Of a stretch of DNA of 64,000 nt, positions 1 to 12,553 are shown one piece after another. A model generated the notes under the pieces. The model saw nothing but the letters and a program-made list of their open reading frames with translations. It was not told the DNA's origin and did no database searches. Position 1 is the stretch's first letter. Each line of letters opens with the position of its first letter. Origin of the DNA: Lentinus brumalis (taxonomy: Eukaryota > Basidiomycota > Agaricomycetes > Polyporales > Polyporaceae); assembly GCA_001792895.1 (NCBI GenBank), contig MARA01000006.1:868001-932000 (forward strand), in the 5' to 3' direction. Made by a program: the position numbers and the translations under genes.

Positions 1-3000
1 TGCCGCGTGCGCGATAGAGTCGGGTGTATTTCCATTCAAAGAATGGGATGTGAGACCTTGCCGTCTGCTGTGAGCGGCGGGGGCGCCGCGAGCGACGGCG
101 GACTCGGATTACAAGACTCGGACTTACTACTTCAAAAGATATGGTCACACGGTGCACAGCCCGATGCACAAACCATCTACCTATCCCACAACCACTCATC
201 GCCGTCAGCCGAGCCCAGCAGCCTTCCAGTCCACGGCGATACCAACCTCCTCGCACTAAGACGTCATTCCACCGAGTGGTGTACCACTGAAATGCTCTCG
301 GATTGGCAGCAGGATTGATATGAAATGACGGAGATTAAAGAATGGAGGAGACGAGAAGGGACACATACCTGTTATGGCCTGACCATGGCCATAAGGAGGG
401 CCGTCTGGCTCCTCAATCTGCGGTGGAACCGGAGATCATGAGGAGTGAGCCGCTCGGGGGCTTCAGCCTTGGCCATGGAATGACAGTTGGATTAGAACGG
501 CGACGTGATGTCTTGGCACTACGCGGTGGATCGACCTCGGAGATCTCAGCCTCTACGATAGTCGTATGAAGCCCGACTTATGAGCTTGAGGGGCTGACTT
601 CGGTTGAATTGAGGGACGAGTATTCTTGGCCGTCTCGGTACCTCCACCTGAGAAGCGATGAGAAAGCTAACAACTGTGAACAATTGAGTGTCGAACATGT
701 AGCGCCATTCGCTTGCCTGCGGTGTGATGACAGTCAGTCTGCAGGATCAACGTGAACAGTCAACCAAGACTCGCCAGATCACTCCGATAGTCAAGGAGAC
801 TCGGTGCACACTTGTCGGCACTCAAAATGGAGATGCCGGGGCTTCGTGCGGTTGTCCGATAGGCAGGACATCGAGCAGCCATTCTCGTGAAGCGAATAAC
901 GTACAATATCTCGTCTTGGCATAATGGAAGTTGTCATCCGAGCGAAGAGTGTCTGCATCAGCTGCGAGGCCGCCTGAGCTCGTGGATTGTCGGCCTTTTG
1001 AACCAAAGTAAAACCAACACAACTTCGAACGGTCACGATGATGGTCAATCAAATGAGTCAACGTGTCATCAGCATAACTCGACCAGTCCGATAGCGGAAA
1101 GCGGCCCATTGTCTTGAGCCCTTTTGCAGTAGACAGACCAGTTGATAGCCAGGGCGACCCGCGTGTTCATCGACGTTCATCACTGGAAGGCTCTGGCATG
1201 TCCATGTGGCGGACGCTCAGCGATAGCATCTTGGATACACAGCTGTATCAGCGTACCGACCTCGAACTGCTGCCCCATTTGTCAAGCTCGAGGGGCCCGA
1301 AGAATACTCACTATCACACGTTTGCTCACGTCCACGGGGCGCGTCGCAACACAGTCAAGTATCGGCAAAATGCAGGAAACCGTCCAGGAGCCGAACACTG
1401 ACAAGGGGAGTGGTTTAGCGGGGCGGACACCGTCCACTATGCACCTGGGACCAGCCTCCCTGGGGTCTGCTCGCCACCAGCGCGTCATCACGGTGGGAGC
1501 GAGGCTGTAAAGCATGAGAACCCGACAACGCAGAACGCTTCACGAAGCCCCCGTCGGGAACCACTTGGCACGTCGATATGGCAAGGAGATGCAGGAGTTC
1601 CGGAGTCGCTCAAAGGTCCCGGACAGCGGGCCTGGAGCTGGAGCGGCTACGGGGCCCACCTCTGCTTCTGCAAGGCTCCTCAAGAAGTGGTCCCGGTCCA
1701 ACGAAGCATCGCGCCCGCCCAACGCACTGGATGATACAGTGAAAGCACGCAAACCCCTGAGGAACCGAGACCAGGGACCACACGCTGAAGAACCATAGGC
1801 GGCCTGAAGCGGAAACGCCGTCATCCGTGCGCAAGCGCGGGGATCCGCGTTACTGCATGGACGTTGTACTGTGAACCCTATCTGAGTTTCTGCAAGACGG
1901 CGCTGCTCCCCCTCCATCAGCAGTCGGCGCGCCTCCTAACGTCGGGCGCAAAGTCCGCCCGCAGCAAACGTACCCCGAGGTATCAGGCTACACGAATCCC
2001 ACGGCTGCTCTCTCAAAGAATGTTCTCCCGTCTGGAGACTGAATGGCGCAAGGTCGGCGTAACCTTGCGCTTCTCCGACGTGCCCGCACGTTCTAAAGCA
2101 GCGCCGTGAACTACTACTGGAACGGGAGGCTCGGTACAATCGCGTCTCGAGTTTCCGAAGGGGGCGGCTGCCCTCTGTGCGCCAACGGCACGGACGAGGT
2201 TGGGTGCAACAGGGAATAAATACCACGCACCAGGCATGGAGAATATGGGTACGCCCAATATGGCGGGAAGAGTTCGCTGACCAACGGCGCGGGAGGCCCG
2301 GGGTGCCAGTGAGCGGTTTCGTCCAAGGCGTCCTGCGGTCGGGGAGGCACGTTATACACGCGATGAACGGATGGCTCGGGCGAGACCATGGACGACACTT
2401 ACGCGCCAAGAGACAGCTGCCATTCGGAGGAACTACGGTAAGGTTTGGTCGCAGCTGACTGTTACTCGAACATACACCAGAGCATGGCCTTCACAATGAC
2501 GCTTGAGGATTCCGAACTGGTGGTAGACCTGTAAGAAACATCCCACGTGAATGCCGACGAAACCTCGTCAACGGTGGCAGACCTACCGGTAACCACGCAC
2601 GTCGTCAATATGAACTCTACTTCAGTCCTCCAAACGTACCTATGATGAAATGGCATCATTCCATGGATCGCGGCGCTCCGTGTATACCATGAAGCATCGG
2701 AGGTCACGACTTCCATCGCTCAAGTTGCGTAAGACGACCCACCGCGACACGCTTCCTGGGAGCAACGTGGATGAGGTGGCTCTCATATCGAAAAGCGGCT
2801 CGTGTTACTTCTTTCCGGTAACGCAACCACAAGACGATCGCCTGCCAAGAGAACACCAGGAGACACCGGCTCGATACTTGGGTACCATAATTGTCCACAT
2901 GGGGTGTAAGACGAGGACCCTGCCGAGGAAGTCGGTGATGAACTCACTCTATAAATATCTAAGCGCACTCATACGCAGGATCAAGGGTCCAACAAATCAC

Positions 3001-3137
3001 CGTGGAGCTCGAACAGAGACGAGTCATCGAACACGAGAGTGATATACACATGGTTGATACATGAGGAGTACAAGTGAACCTTCTCTGCGCAGATGAGCAC
3101 CTTGACACGACAGAAACGATGCAGGGACTCACGTGAA
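1..3137. other. Gene-poor stretch with decayed coding-like fragments
   Basis: No gene, tRNA or intact mobile element is recognised here. Between about 1900 and 2480 one plus-strand frame gives several protein-like fragments of 25-60 codons separated by stop codons, for example one reading ARPWTTLTRQETAAIRRNYG near 2390-2450. That looks more like an eroded coding sequence, perhaps an old retroelement or dead gene, than random sequence. I could not assign a family and see no terminal repeats or poly(A). Open frames of 60-157 codons elsewhere here have no motifs and no consistent splice structure. Confidence 0.3.
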
Positions 3138-4354
3138 TCAATCCGACCCGACCATAGTGCCCTGGTATTGACTGGCCGCCGCGGCCGCACTGGCGATAGC
3201 AGCGAGCATGGTGACCCACCAAGCCCGGTACAAGGCCTGCCAGCCTTCTTCATCGATTATGCGCTTGGCGCAGTCCACGAAACCGAGGTAGGGGTCCTTC
3301 TCGTGGCGCAATCTAGCACCCAGATAAGTGCCCGCACCGAGCGCACCATGACACGATACTCACCCAATAACGTCTTCCTCCTGGCCGGAGTACTCGGCGT
3401 ACTCAGGCGCCTCGATGGCATCGTCCTCGACTTCCTGTTCCACAGAATTGTATTCGGCGGCAGAGTGGTTGCGCTGGATGGCAAGCTTCGTGGTCATCAC
3501 CTCGAGCGGGCAGATGATGACGGTACTGAGCATCTCGATTAGAACGTAGATGCCGAATTTGACAGACGAGAAGCTGTCGCCGGCCAAAAGAAGGGTCCGC
3601 AGACTCCGCAGAATCACGACGGTGTACGAAATGTGAAGAACCTGAGCGGTGAGAAGCCCTGGAGTAAGGTACAGAACCCAGGGCTTGCGGCGCTCGGTGG
3701 GGGTGAGCAGGATTCGGAGGGAATACAGGGGGCGGAACCAGGGAAGCCTGTAAGGCGTTACGATGGAACGATAGGTGACGATAGCAGCAGGGAGGGCCAC
3801 GAGCATTCCAAAGATGCCGTAGACAAGAGTTGCCAGGATACCGACGTCAGGAGGGTCGATACGCCCGTGACTGGCGAGCCGCTTGGAGTCGAGGGCGGCG
3901 ATAGCAAATCCGGTCATGACCAAAGTCGCGATTCCAGTCGGCACTGTGAAGGCGTAAGTTCGCTACCGGAGATGTGCTTCGGACTGCTACTCACTGAGGC
4001 CCTTGTACAAGCCGGCCCAACCCTATGAGGGGTTCAATTGTACATTCTGACTTCCGGTAAACAAGGCGACGTACCTCGATGCGGTATACCCTCCTCAGCA
4101 TTCCGAAGAATGACGTGACGATGGGGCCAGTGTGAACATTGACGTTGCCCTCGGGATCGAGCTGAAGGGCCTTCGGATTGTAGTTCGCTGCCGGTGCAAC
4201 GTCAGCGCGCGCCATGACCTGGGAACGCTGCCGCAGCCTCCTCACCTCGCAACCTGACCAGCGCGCCCGTGAGCGGCACTGTGATCGCGAGCGACACAAC
4301 GAGCGATATAACGAGGGTCAAGGAGAGCACAATGAACTCGAAGAGACCAGGCAT
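3138..4354 (-). CDS. Mitochondrial-carrier-like membrane protein
   Basis: Five exons (4354-4246, 4187-4075, 4022-3995, 3943-3364, 3312-3138) joined by GT...AG introns of 48-58 bases keep one frame and give 334 residues. The start is the first ATG of the exon coding MPGLFEFIVLSLTL, a hydrophobic N-terminal helix. The sequence then shows the carrier-like segments RVYRIEGWAGLYKGLMP, at the end of the first repeat, and CPLEVMTTKLAIQRNH, a variant of the Px[DE] carrier signature followed by a basic stretch. A third carrier-like stretch, RIIDEEGWQALYRAWW, lies near the C-terminus. Family knowledge: SLC25 proteins have three repeats of two helices and move small metabolites across the mitochondrial inner membrane. 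Here the repeats are weak, so the substrate and even transport activity are uncertain. It is transcribed away from FUN30, with an empty 1.8 kb between. Confidence 0.8.
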
Positions 4355-6203
4355 GGCGGGCAGATGGGGGTAGAGAGGCAAGGACGCGTTGGCTGTCCGG
4401 GCGCAGCGCGCAGGACTTGGGCCCGCCGCGCCCCCGCAGTCCGCCCAAATGCGGCAAGTACAGCCACCCGGCACCGCCAGGCCAAAGTAGCCCAAACTCG
4501 AGCAAGAGTTTCCCAGGCCTCCTTCTCCTCAACCACCACCATCGCACCCATCGATAACGCTACTCTCCAGACTCTCCTGCCCCGCGAGCGACGTCGACGC
4601 CGCGCCATATTCCGATTGCTGCAGCTTCAGATGCTGTAGTACATTCCTCTGAGCAATTCGCTGGTGTGCTCTACCACTGTTCTGCGGCAATCGACGATGG
4701 TGACGTGGCAGTCGATTCACTGCCCGAAAGCGCGACGATAGCAGCGTCGGAGGCTGGAGCCACTCCCGTCTGCGATCGGCCTCAAGAGAGCCAACTATCA
4801 CCTCCATCATGGATCCTGGCAGTCCTCAAAGCAGCATGGTGCGCGGAAATTCTGCTTCACAATCGTTCGCGTGTGACTAATTCATTTTTTCATTCTTTGC
4901 CACAGTGGTCTAGCCTACCTTGATGATGCAGGTCGGATAAGAAGATTCGAAGCACAAGCGACCCCTCGAACCTGACGGTTTCATCCTGGTTGGTTATGCG
5001 GCGCCATGTTCATGGCCCGAATGCGCTCGTTATATTGTCGGCTCTCCTCAAGCTCTAGCCCAAGAGCTAGACTCCCGGATCCAAAACCAGTGCGTCCCGT
5101 TAGGCGCCACACGCAGGTCGGGACGCAATATATGTCGGATTTGCTTCATGTCGCTCTTGAGGTCCGTATGCTTCTGCTCTGATCGTGCCGCGATGACCCA
5201 TCCCTGGATCGCACAGGAAGCGCTTGTTGCTTGCCTGCCACGTACTCTCACGTACTCCCTCCCTGATGGCTGAGCCTCGTCAAGAAAGTATATCTGGAGA
5301 AGTCATCGCTTGTCCAGTGGGAGTTTCGTGCGACGCAGGTGAGTGGTGCTTATTATCATAAGGTGAACTCCTGGTCGAAGGTTGGCTTCTATGTCGTGGT
5401 TTGCTGGACCAACAGCGAAGAATTATACAACGTCGAAGATGTATTCGTGTTTCAACTTACGCCAACCGCGGAAGGCATGCCGGAAGACAGGACGACCGAA
5501 CACGATCTTGTTGGTTCTCTGGCACGCATCTCTGTATGCTGCTGCCGAACTCTGGGGTCTTCCTCGCTGTCGATGTCGACTCTCATGTAGCCTTCGTCTC
5601 TCTGCCGTGCACGGTGCGCTTCCGACCAGCGACTGCCTCTGCGTGTCTCCTCATGGTCTGGTCTTTGTCTAACACCTGTTCACTGCTTCCTTCCATCCTT
5701 CCATCTATACTTCCCGCGTACATTTGTTGCTGTCATACACCATTGTTGAGAGTACGACCTTGTCTGTCGTATCTCAGTCGTATGCCTCATCCTATTGGAA
5801 TGTATCGTAGAAGTGGTTCAATATAGCAATTCAATCTCATCGTCTGTCCTTGACCTCAATATTTCGTGTGCATTTGCGGCACTGTACCTGTACCCATCCA
5901 GCATCGTCAATCCGTTCGACCTCTGCTCCGCGACTGGTTATACTTATCCAGTCTTTGAGATGACCCGCGTAGGGTGTACTTGTATGCTGTGGGTCGTTCC
6001 AGAGGTTCCATGTGTATGTAAAGGTCACAGTACTGTCGCACGACGGCGACCGAGCGTCCCGCCGCCACAGCAGTTTGACTCTCCGACTGTAGCCACATCA
6101 TTTGGATTCCTTTGCCTTGTTGTCTATCTCCCACATCCGCAAGTCACCCTCGACCTCTGCTCTCCTCCCCTCCCTCCCTCTTCCGATCTAGACATTCTGT
6201 AAG
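4355..6203. other. Divergent intergenic region
   Basis: About 1.85 kb between the divergent carrier-like gene and FUN30. No conserved coding frame is seen. The last 60 bases before the FUN30 ATG (about 6140-6195) are strongly pyrimidine-rich on the plus strand (CTCC/CCCT repeats), as is common just upstream of fungal transcription starts, so the FUN30 promoter probably lies here. Confidence 0.4.
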
Positions 6204-9200
6204 ATGTCTCTCGGACCCGATGCCAGCGCTGCTCGAGTGAGTGGAAACAGTTTTCATGCTGGAGGTGGTCGTCGTTGTCTCACCAGCATGCCCGCGGCTG
6301 GCTATGTCATGACAGAAAGCGGCATTGGAACAACTGAAGTTCAAGAAGATTCAAAAACAGCAGAACGCATCGTTGAGCCGTTCAGAACCTCCAGCACCAC
6401 CGTCGTGGGCGACCACTGGTGACAACTCGACGGTGGTTCCGCCCCCGCAGTCTCGCGACGCTACAGCCACATCGCGCTACTTCCCCCAACCACCATCCTC
6501 CTCCGGGACCATTCTCGTTCCTAGCTCCAGCCCTGCACGTTCCGATCCCTCTGATCAGCCCAGGTCCGCCTCCAACGCATGGGACTTGTTCAAAGACGAT
6601 TCGGTACCGGGTCTCAGTCGCCCTGATCCCCAAGTACGCTCTACTCCACTTCCGTCAGACCCGCTATCCGCACCCAGCGGTTTCCGTCTACCCAATGGCG
6701 TGTCCAACGCGTCGTTTACGCGTCCATCGTCAGCCGCAAGTAGGAAGTTGTCAGAAATGGAGGGTGGGGAGGATGGGGAGCGTCCTAAGAAGAGGCTGAA
6801 CACGGGTCCCACCAATTCGCGAGACCCCATCGACTTCCTTTCCCCCGGGTCGCCAGATGTCCGTATGCCCGGGCAGCGGCACACGGCCCCCAACACGTCA
6901 TTGTCGTCTATCTCTTTGTCTTCCGACGACTCTTTCCCCGATGCCAGAGACCTTGTTAGCGGTGCGTCCCACCCTCGCATTACCCGTGGTCAGCACGCGC
7001 CGGAAGAGAAGCCGTCGTCGTCGTCGTCCACACAAGCCAACGAGGATGAGGCCGTCTTCACTCGCTTCCGTCTCTCCCAAATCGAGCACGATACCGACGT
7101 TGTTCGTGCGGCGTGGAAGGAGGCTGGCGGCGATGTGCCCAAGGCCTCAGCGCTCCTCGTCAACCCCGCATGGAAACCACGTCCGAAGACGCCTCCACCC
7201 AAGGCTAAGGACCCTACTGTTGAGACCGGGCGTGTAAAGGAGGTCGTAGAGGCAACCAAGGCACAGCGTCTTGCGGTGAAGGAGAAGGGCAAGAAGTCGA
7301 TGATCTACAAGAGCCGTATTGACGGCAAGCCCACGAGTGACGCAGGCCCATCGACCCCACCTCCATCCAAGGCACCTCCCATGATCATCGATTCGCCCAT
7401 GAGCCCGGAGATCGTTAAGTCGCGCAAACGGCTGAGGCGTAAGGTCGTTGCGTCGGACTCTGAGGCCGACTTCGTCGACAGCGACGAGGACGGCGATGAC
7501 GACCACGACTCGAACGCGGACGAGCAACGGGCTCTCGATTACTTCAATCAGACATCAGCGGAAGGCTTGCAAGAGTTGACAGGTGCGTGCGATGTGCTGC
7601 ATTGCCGCAGGGTGCAGATGCTCAGACTACTGGCATAGGCTGCTCCCCTGAGCAGGCCCAGAAGATCATCGAGCTTAGACCCTACACGTCCGTCGAGGAC
7701 CTTAACACCAGACTTGGCCAGGGCAAGAAGAAGGCCGGGCCCGCGGGCATCAGCCCACGGATGTTCGTGGACAGCGCTACCATCTTCCAAGGCTATGGCA
7801 GGGTCGACAGTATCCTGGAGGATTGCGAGGGCATTGGCGCAGAGCTGAAGAAGGAGATTGCTGGGTGGACCCTTGGTAATGCGGCTGCGAACGGCCAGCC
7901 CAAGGGCAAACAACGCGACACTAACGGAACGTCGCGCGATTCGTCCGTCTCGACCGAGGAGGGCGCCCTCAACCTCACGCATATATCTGCACCCGCCCAT
8001 AAGCCAAAGTACTATATGACGACTCAGCCGTCCATCCTCAAGCCTGGGGTTACGTTGAAAGAGTATCAGATGATTGGAGTCAACTGGTTAAGTCTGCTGT
8101 ATCAGAAGGGCCTCAGTTGCATCTTGGCAGACGAGATGGGTGAGTGGTTATCTCGCTCTGCGTTGTCACGTACGTTCTGACTTGGACACGTAAGGTCTCG
8201 GCAAGACCGTCCAAGTCATCAGCTTCTTTGCGCATCTGAAGGAACGGGGCCGCAACGGGCCTCACCTGATTGTTGTTCCGTAAGTTGCCTATGGCCATTC
8301 ACTCAACTGCTTCATGTCTCACCGTTTTTGCAGGTCTTCGACGCTGGAAAACTGGTGTCGAGAGTTCCAGAAGTTCGCGGGTGACAGTATCAAAGTAGAG
8401 ACCTACTACGCCGACAAGGCCGACCGGCCCAGACTTCGCGAGATGCTCAACAACAATGTCGTGACGAAGAAGTCTGGTGGATGGAATGTCCTTATCACGA
8501 CCTATAACCTCGCTCAGGGTGATGACCACGACCGCAAGTTCTTCAGGAGGATCGAGTGGGACGTGAGTGCTCCCTCTATATATATTCTTGCATACCGAAG
8601 CCAACCTCAATCCCAGACCTGTGTCTTTGACGAGGGTCACGTCCTGAAGAATTTCCAGTCGCAACGGTATCAGGCGCTTCTACGGTACAAATCGCGATGG
8701 AGACTGCTTCTCACCGGAACACCGTTGCAGAACAACCTGCAGGAGCTGGTCGTAGGTGTCCTTCGCTTGTCAGTAGCGTTGAGTAGGAGCTGAGGGAGCC
8801 GGCTAGTCGTTGATGAACTTCATCCTACCCGACCAATTTGCGGACGACCTGGACTCGCTGCGAGCGGTATTCAAGACGAAGGGCGACTCCAAGGTGACCC
8901 TGCTTGCTCAGCAGCGTGTCTCGCGAGCGAAGAAGATGATGACCCCGTTCGTTCTCCGGCGGCGGAAAGATCAGGTACGTTGTCGGCCTTCCTATCTACG
9001 GACGCGAGTCTGACCCTGCCTCAGGTGCTGCAGGATCTGCCCAAGAAGACCGAGCGCATAGAGTGGTGCGACATGACACCGCTACAGAAAGTCATATACA
9101 ACGACGCTCTGCAGCGCTCGCGGAAGACCATTTACGACCTTGAAAATGGCAGTACCGAGGCCTCAGACGTTCCAGCGACGAACGGCCGAGGAAAGCCAGT

Positions 9201-10265
9201 CAAGAAGAAGACGCGGGCTACCGCACGGACCAAGGACAAGATGTATCTCGAGAACAGTTCGAACGTACTCATGGACTTGCGGAAGGCGGTGTCGCATCCT
9301 ATGCTGTTCCGGAGACGTTTCGATGATGATAAGCTCAACTCGATTACGAAGCTGCTGCTGAAGGAGCCGGACTTCAAGAAGAGGGGCGCGCTCTTCGACT
9401 TCGTCAAAGAAGATATGGAGGTCATGACTGATGCTGAGCTCCAGCACTTGTGCGGTACATACAAGGTACTTGCGTCCCCCATCTGTGATCATAGATGGAC
9501 CATTAACCCGAAATTTAGTCGCTACGCAGATTCCTCCTGGACCAGGATTGCTATCTGGAAGCGGGCAAAGTCAAGGTCCTGCTGTCGCTCATGGAGACGT
9601 ACCAGGCAGAGGGACGGCGGCTCTTGATCTTCTCGCAGGTGCGTCTGCCGCTTCTTGAGTCGTGGAGCTAGTGTTGAGATGCTCCTCGGCGGACAGTTCA
9701 CGCAAGTCCTCGACATCCTCCAGAAAGTCCTCGACATCAAGAAGGTCAAGTACCTCGTGCTGACTGGCTCTACTCCCGTCGACGTCCGTCAGACGCTGGT
9801 GGACGAGTTCACGGACGATGAGAGCATTCCGGTGTTCTTGCTCTCTACCAAAGCCGGTGGCATGGGTATCAACCTGACCGCAGCGAGCGTTGTCATCATG
9901 TGAGTGCCGTCATCCATCTTTGTTTCGCTCGCTTTTGACAACTCAACCATCCGCAGGTTCGACCAAGACTTCAACCCACACAACGACAAGCAGGCGCAAG
10001 ACCGTGCTTATCGCATAGGTCAGAAGCGCGATGTGGATGTGGTGAAGCTCATCACCAAGGGGTCGATCGAGGAGGACATGCTTGCCCTCGGTCAGATGAA
10101 GCTCGCTCTGGACGAGGCCGTCGCGGAGAAGAGGCCGAAGAGCGCATCGAACGGGAGATGAAGATGTCGCTCATGAACGCAGTGCGGAAGAAGCTGGTGA
10201 CGGACGAAGACGTCGAGATGAAGGACGCGACTGCACCCTCAGAGCCTGTCGCAGCAAAGAACTAG
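6204..10265 (+). CDS. FUN30: SNF2-family chromatin remodeller, Fun30/SMARCAD1 type
   Basis: Eleven exons: 6204-6236, 6316-7582, 7639-8139, 8195-8279, 8334-8562, 8617-8751, 8807-8974, 9025-9465, 9519-9638, 9697-9899, 9957-10265. The N-terminal 430 residues are Ser/Pro-rich with a CUE/UBA-like helix bundle near residues 255-295 and an acidic patch. Then come the SNF2 ATPase motifs: DEMGLGKT (Walker A, about 597-604), FDEGH (motif II, 709-713), LTGTPLQNN, and in the second lobe [12 protein letters not shown] and [10 protein letters not shown]. The DEGH variant is typical of the Fun30 subfamily. Known roles are nucleosome sliding and dimer exchange, silencing of heterochromatin and long-range end resection. 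As written, the frame stops at 10161. One extra base next to the GG at 10125-10126 restores a family-like tail ([20 protein letters not shown]) to a stop at 10263-10265, giving 1,163 residues. The start is the first ATG; exon 1 codes only 11 residues. Confidence 0.93.
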
Positions 10266-10924
10266 ATGGATCGTATCGCATCATATCACGTAGAGTATAC
10301 CCGTCCCAGCTGCATATTGCATCACACCCTGCACATACTGGTAATATCTGACAAGTCATGCATACGCCCCGCTGTATCTATCTCTGTACTGTAGTCTTGG
10401 TTCCGTTGCTTGATTGCATACTGGCGCTACCAGTGCCACTCGAATTTGCAGTTTTTCCATCTGTCGCCGGTGACATCGACATGCACAGCCTCCTCCGAGT
10501 ACGACCGGATCTTTGTGCGTCGCCGACGCTGTCGTTCCGGTCGTGTCGTACCACTTTCTTCATCCAGAACCATGTCATGAACGACCGCCAGTACGTCTGT
10601 CGCATCATGCTCTTGGTATCTCAACGGTCATGGACTGATAGGATCGTGGTGTCAATCAGGTCATTTGCGCTGGGCTTCCACCAGTTGCGCTGTTTCCTAG
10701 TGCCAAACACAAGGCGTTGGGACCCAAAGCACCCGTCCGGATTACAGCTGAGTCAAACCGTCTGCTAGAGGGGAGCGTCAAATATGCCGAGCTACTCCGA
10801 AGGTCAGGCCATTGCGACGGCAAAATTACATTCTCTCCATAAAGGACCTAGGACGAGAGCATGCGTAATTCGAACACCCCCCATTCATTCGACCATTCAC
10901 TCGACCATTCCAAATTACCGTTCA
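10266..10924. other. Intergenic region and terpene cyclase A promoter
   Basis: 660 bases between FUN30 and the first HAD-terpene cyclase, on the same strand. No coding frame is convincing. A TATA-like CATAAA lies at about 10837, some 88 bases before the chosen ATG. Just downstream (10880-10907) a CATTC(A/G)CTCGAC-like motif is repeated two to three times. Confidence 0.35.
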
Positions 10925-12553
10925 ATGACGGCATTCCTGAGGCGCGGCTACACCGACTTCATCTTTGACGTCTCCGACGTCCTCCTCACCTGGCCCTCTG
11001 ACCTCACCTTTCCTATCGACCGCAAGGTCCTACGCTCCTGCTTAGTCTCGGGGACATGGTTTCGGTACGAGTCCGGAGCCATCTCGAAGGAGGAATGCTT
11101 CCAACAGCTCTCCGCCCGGTTCTCACTTGGACCTTCGGTATTCGAGGACGCTTGGAAAGACGTGAAACATGCGCTCCGTCCCAATACAGAGTTAGTCGCA
11201 CTCATCAAGGAGCTTAAGGCGGTGGCTCCGGGCAAGGTGCGCATCTTTGGCGCATCGAACATCTCAGCCCTGGACTACGAGTATTTCCGCTCGAGGGCAG
11301 ACCTTGATTGGTCAATCTTCGACGGTGTCTTCACCTCCCACAAACTCGGGATCCGGCTGTGCGATCCCGGGTTCTTCAAACGCCTTCCCGAGCACGTCCA
11401 GATCAACTACGAGGGCGCCGTTTACGTAGGCCACATCCATGACGCCGACGACGTGGTGAACGCGAGGTCCTTCGGCATGCACGGCGTCCTTCTTACGGAC
11501 CTCACGGAGAACCGGCGCGAGATGCTGAACCTCATCGGCGATCCCGTGAAACGCGGGTGGGAGTACCTGCGGATGAACGCTGGCAAGCACGCCTCTGAGC
11601 TGAATAAGTCGGAGGTTACCTTCACGGACAACTTCAGTCAGCTGCTCATACTGGAGGCTACTGGCGATAGGTACGTCGAGCGTAATACTACATCATGTGA
11701 AGCCTCATGCTGATCCGGACCCTAGGAGCTTGGTCACGCTCACTGAACCTTCGCGGCACTGGAACTACTTCCAAGGTCAGTCCAGCATGTTCTTTGAACC
11801 GTCCCGAGGAATCGTTCAAGCATGTCTCATCAGGCAAGGGGCTGTTGACGTACGAGAAGTTCCCGGATGACCTGGACACTACCTCGTTGGGACTGGTCAC
11901 GATGAAGCCCCCGAAAGAGCTCGTTCACTCCATTATGGACGAGATGCTCCACTGCCTCAGTCCAGATGGTTTGCCATACGTGAGAGAAACCATCTCCCCT
12001 GCGACCACAAGCCTGACCTAACATGCCCCCACAGAGCTACTTCGATCCAGAACTTCCTCGTCTGGACCCTGCTCTCTCCGTGAACGTCCTGCATCTCTTC
12101 TACACCCACGGTCGCGGACACCAGCTCCCGGGAGCCCTTGAGTGGGTGCATTCAGTGCTTAGGAACCGCGCCTACCTCCAAGGCACGCGCTACTACTTCC
12201 CGGAGAGCGTCTTATTCTTCGTCGGACGGCTCCTCGAGACGTCAGATGACGCGCATCTACATGAGACACTCGAAGATCTGCTCCGTGAGTGCGTGCAGGA
12301 ACTCGTCGGCGCGCCCGGCGACTCCCTCGCGCTCGCGTTCCGCATCGTAACCTGTGCGAGCCTGGGTATCAAGGACGAAGTCGACATGCGCAGTCTACTG
12401 CCACTTCAGCAGGAGGACGGTGGATGGCAGGTGGGGTGGCTGACCAAGTACGGGATCTCGGGTATGAAGGTCGGGAGTCGTGGATATACCACGGCCATGG
12501 CCATCAAGGCTATCCAGGACCTTGACAATCTGCGGGCGAAGGACAGCTCTTGA
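10925..12553 (+). CDS. HAD-type terpene cyclase fusion, copy A
   Basis: Four exons (10925-11670, 11726-11775, 11834-11979, 12035-12553) give 486 residues. The N-terminal half is a HAD-like domain: FIFDVSDVLLTW (motif I, Asp15), FGASNIS (motif II), and VYVGHIHDADDVV followed by SFGMHGVLL (motif IV region). The C-terminal half holds PDDLDTTS (DxDTT motif, Asp278 and Asp280), the mark of class II, protonation-initiated terpene cyclases, and LQQEDGGWQVGW near residues 438-450, a QW-like repeat. This arrangement matches the fungal HAD-like sesquiterpene cyclases (AstC, AncC), which turn farnesyl diphosphate into drimane-type diphosphates. The drimane product here is inference. ATG 10925 is chosen because the tandem copy starts at the equivalent place; an in-frame ATG at 10784 lies upstream of the TATA-like element. 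Copy B and an MFS exporter follow. Confidence 0.87.

Noticed and set aside
1936..2409. 157-codon minus-strand open frame
   Set aside because: It is Arg/Cys/Ser-rich and lies opposite the more protein-like plus-strand fragments; it looks like an antisense shadow.
4188..4245. A shorter intron (27 or 40 bases) in the mitochondrial-carrier-like gene
   Set aside because: A 27-base intron does not change frame and leaves a stop, and a 40-base intron breaks the carrier-like sequence; only the 58-base intron gives VRLRANYNPKALQLDPEG in frame.
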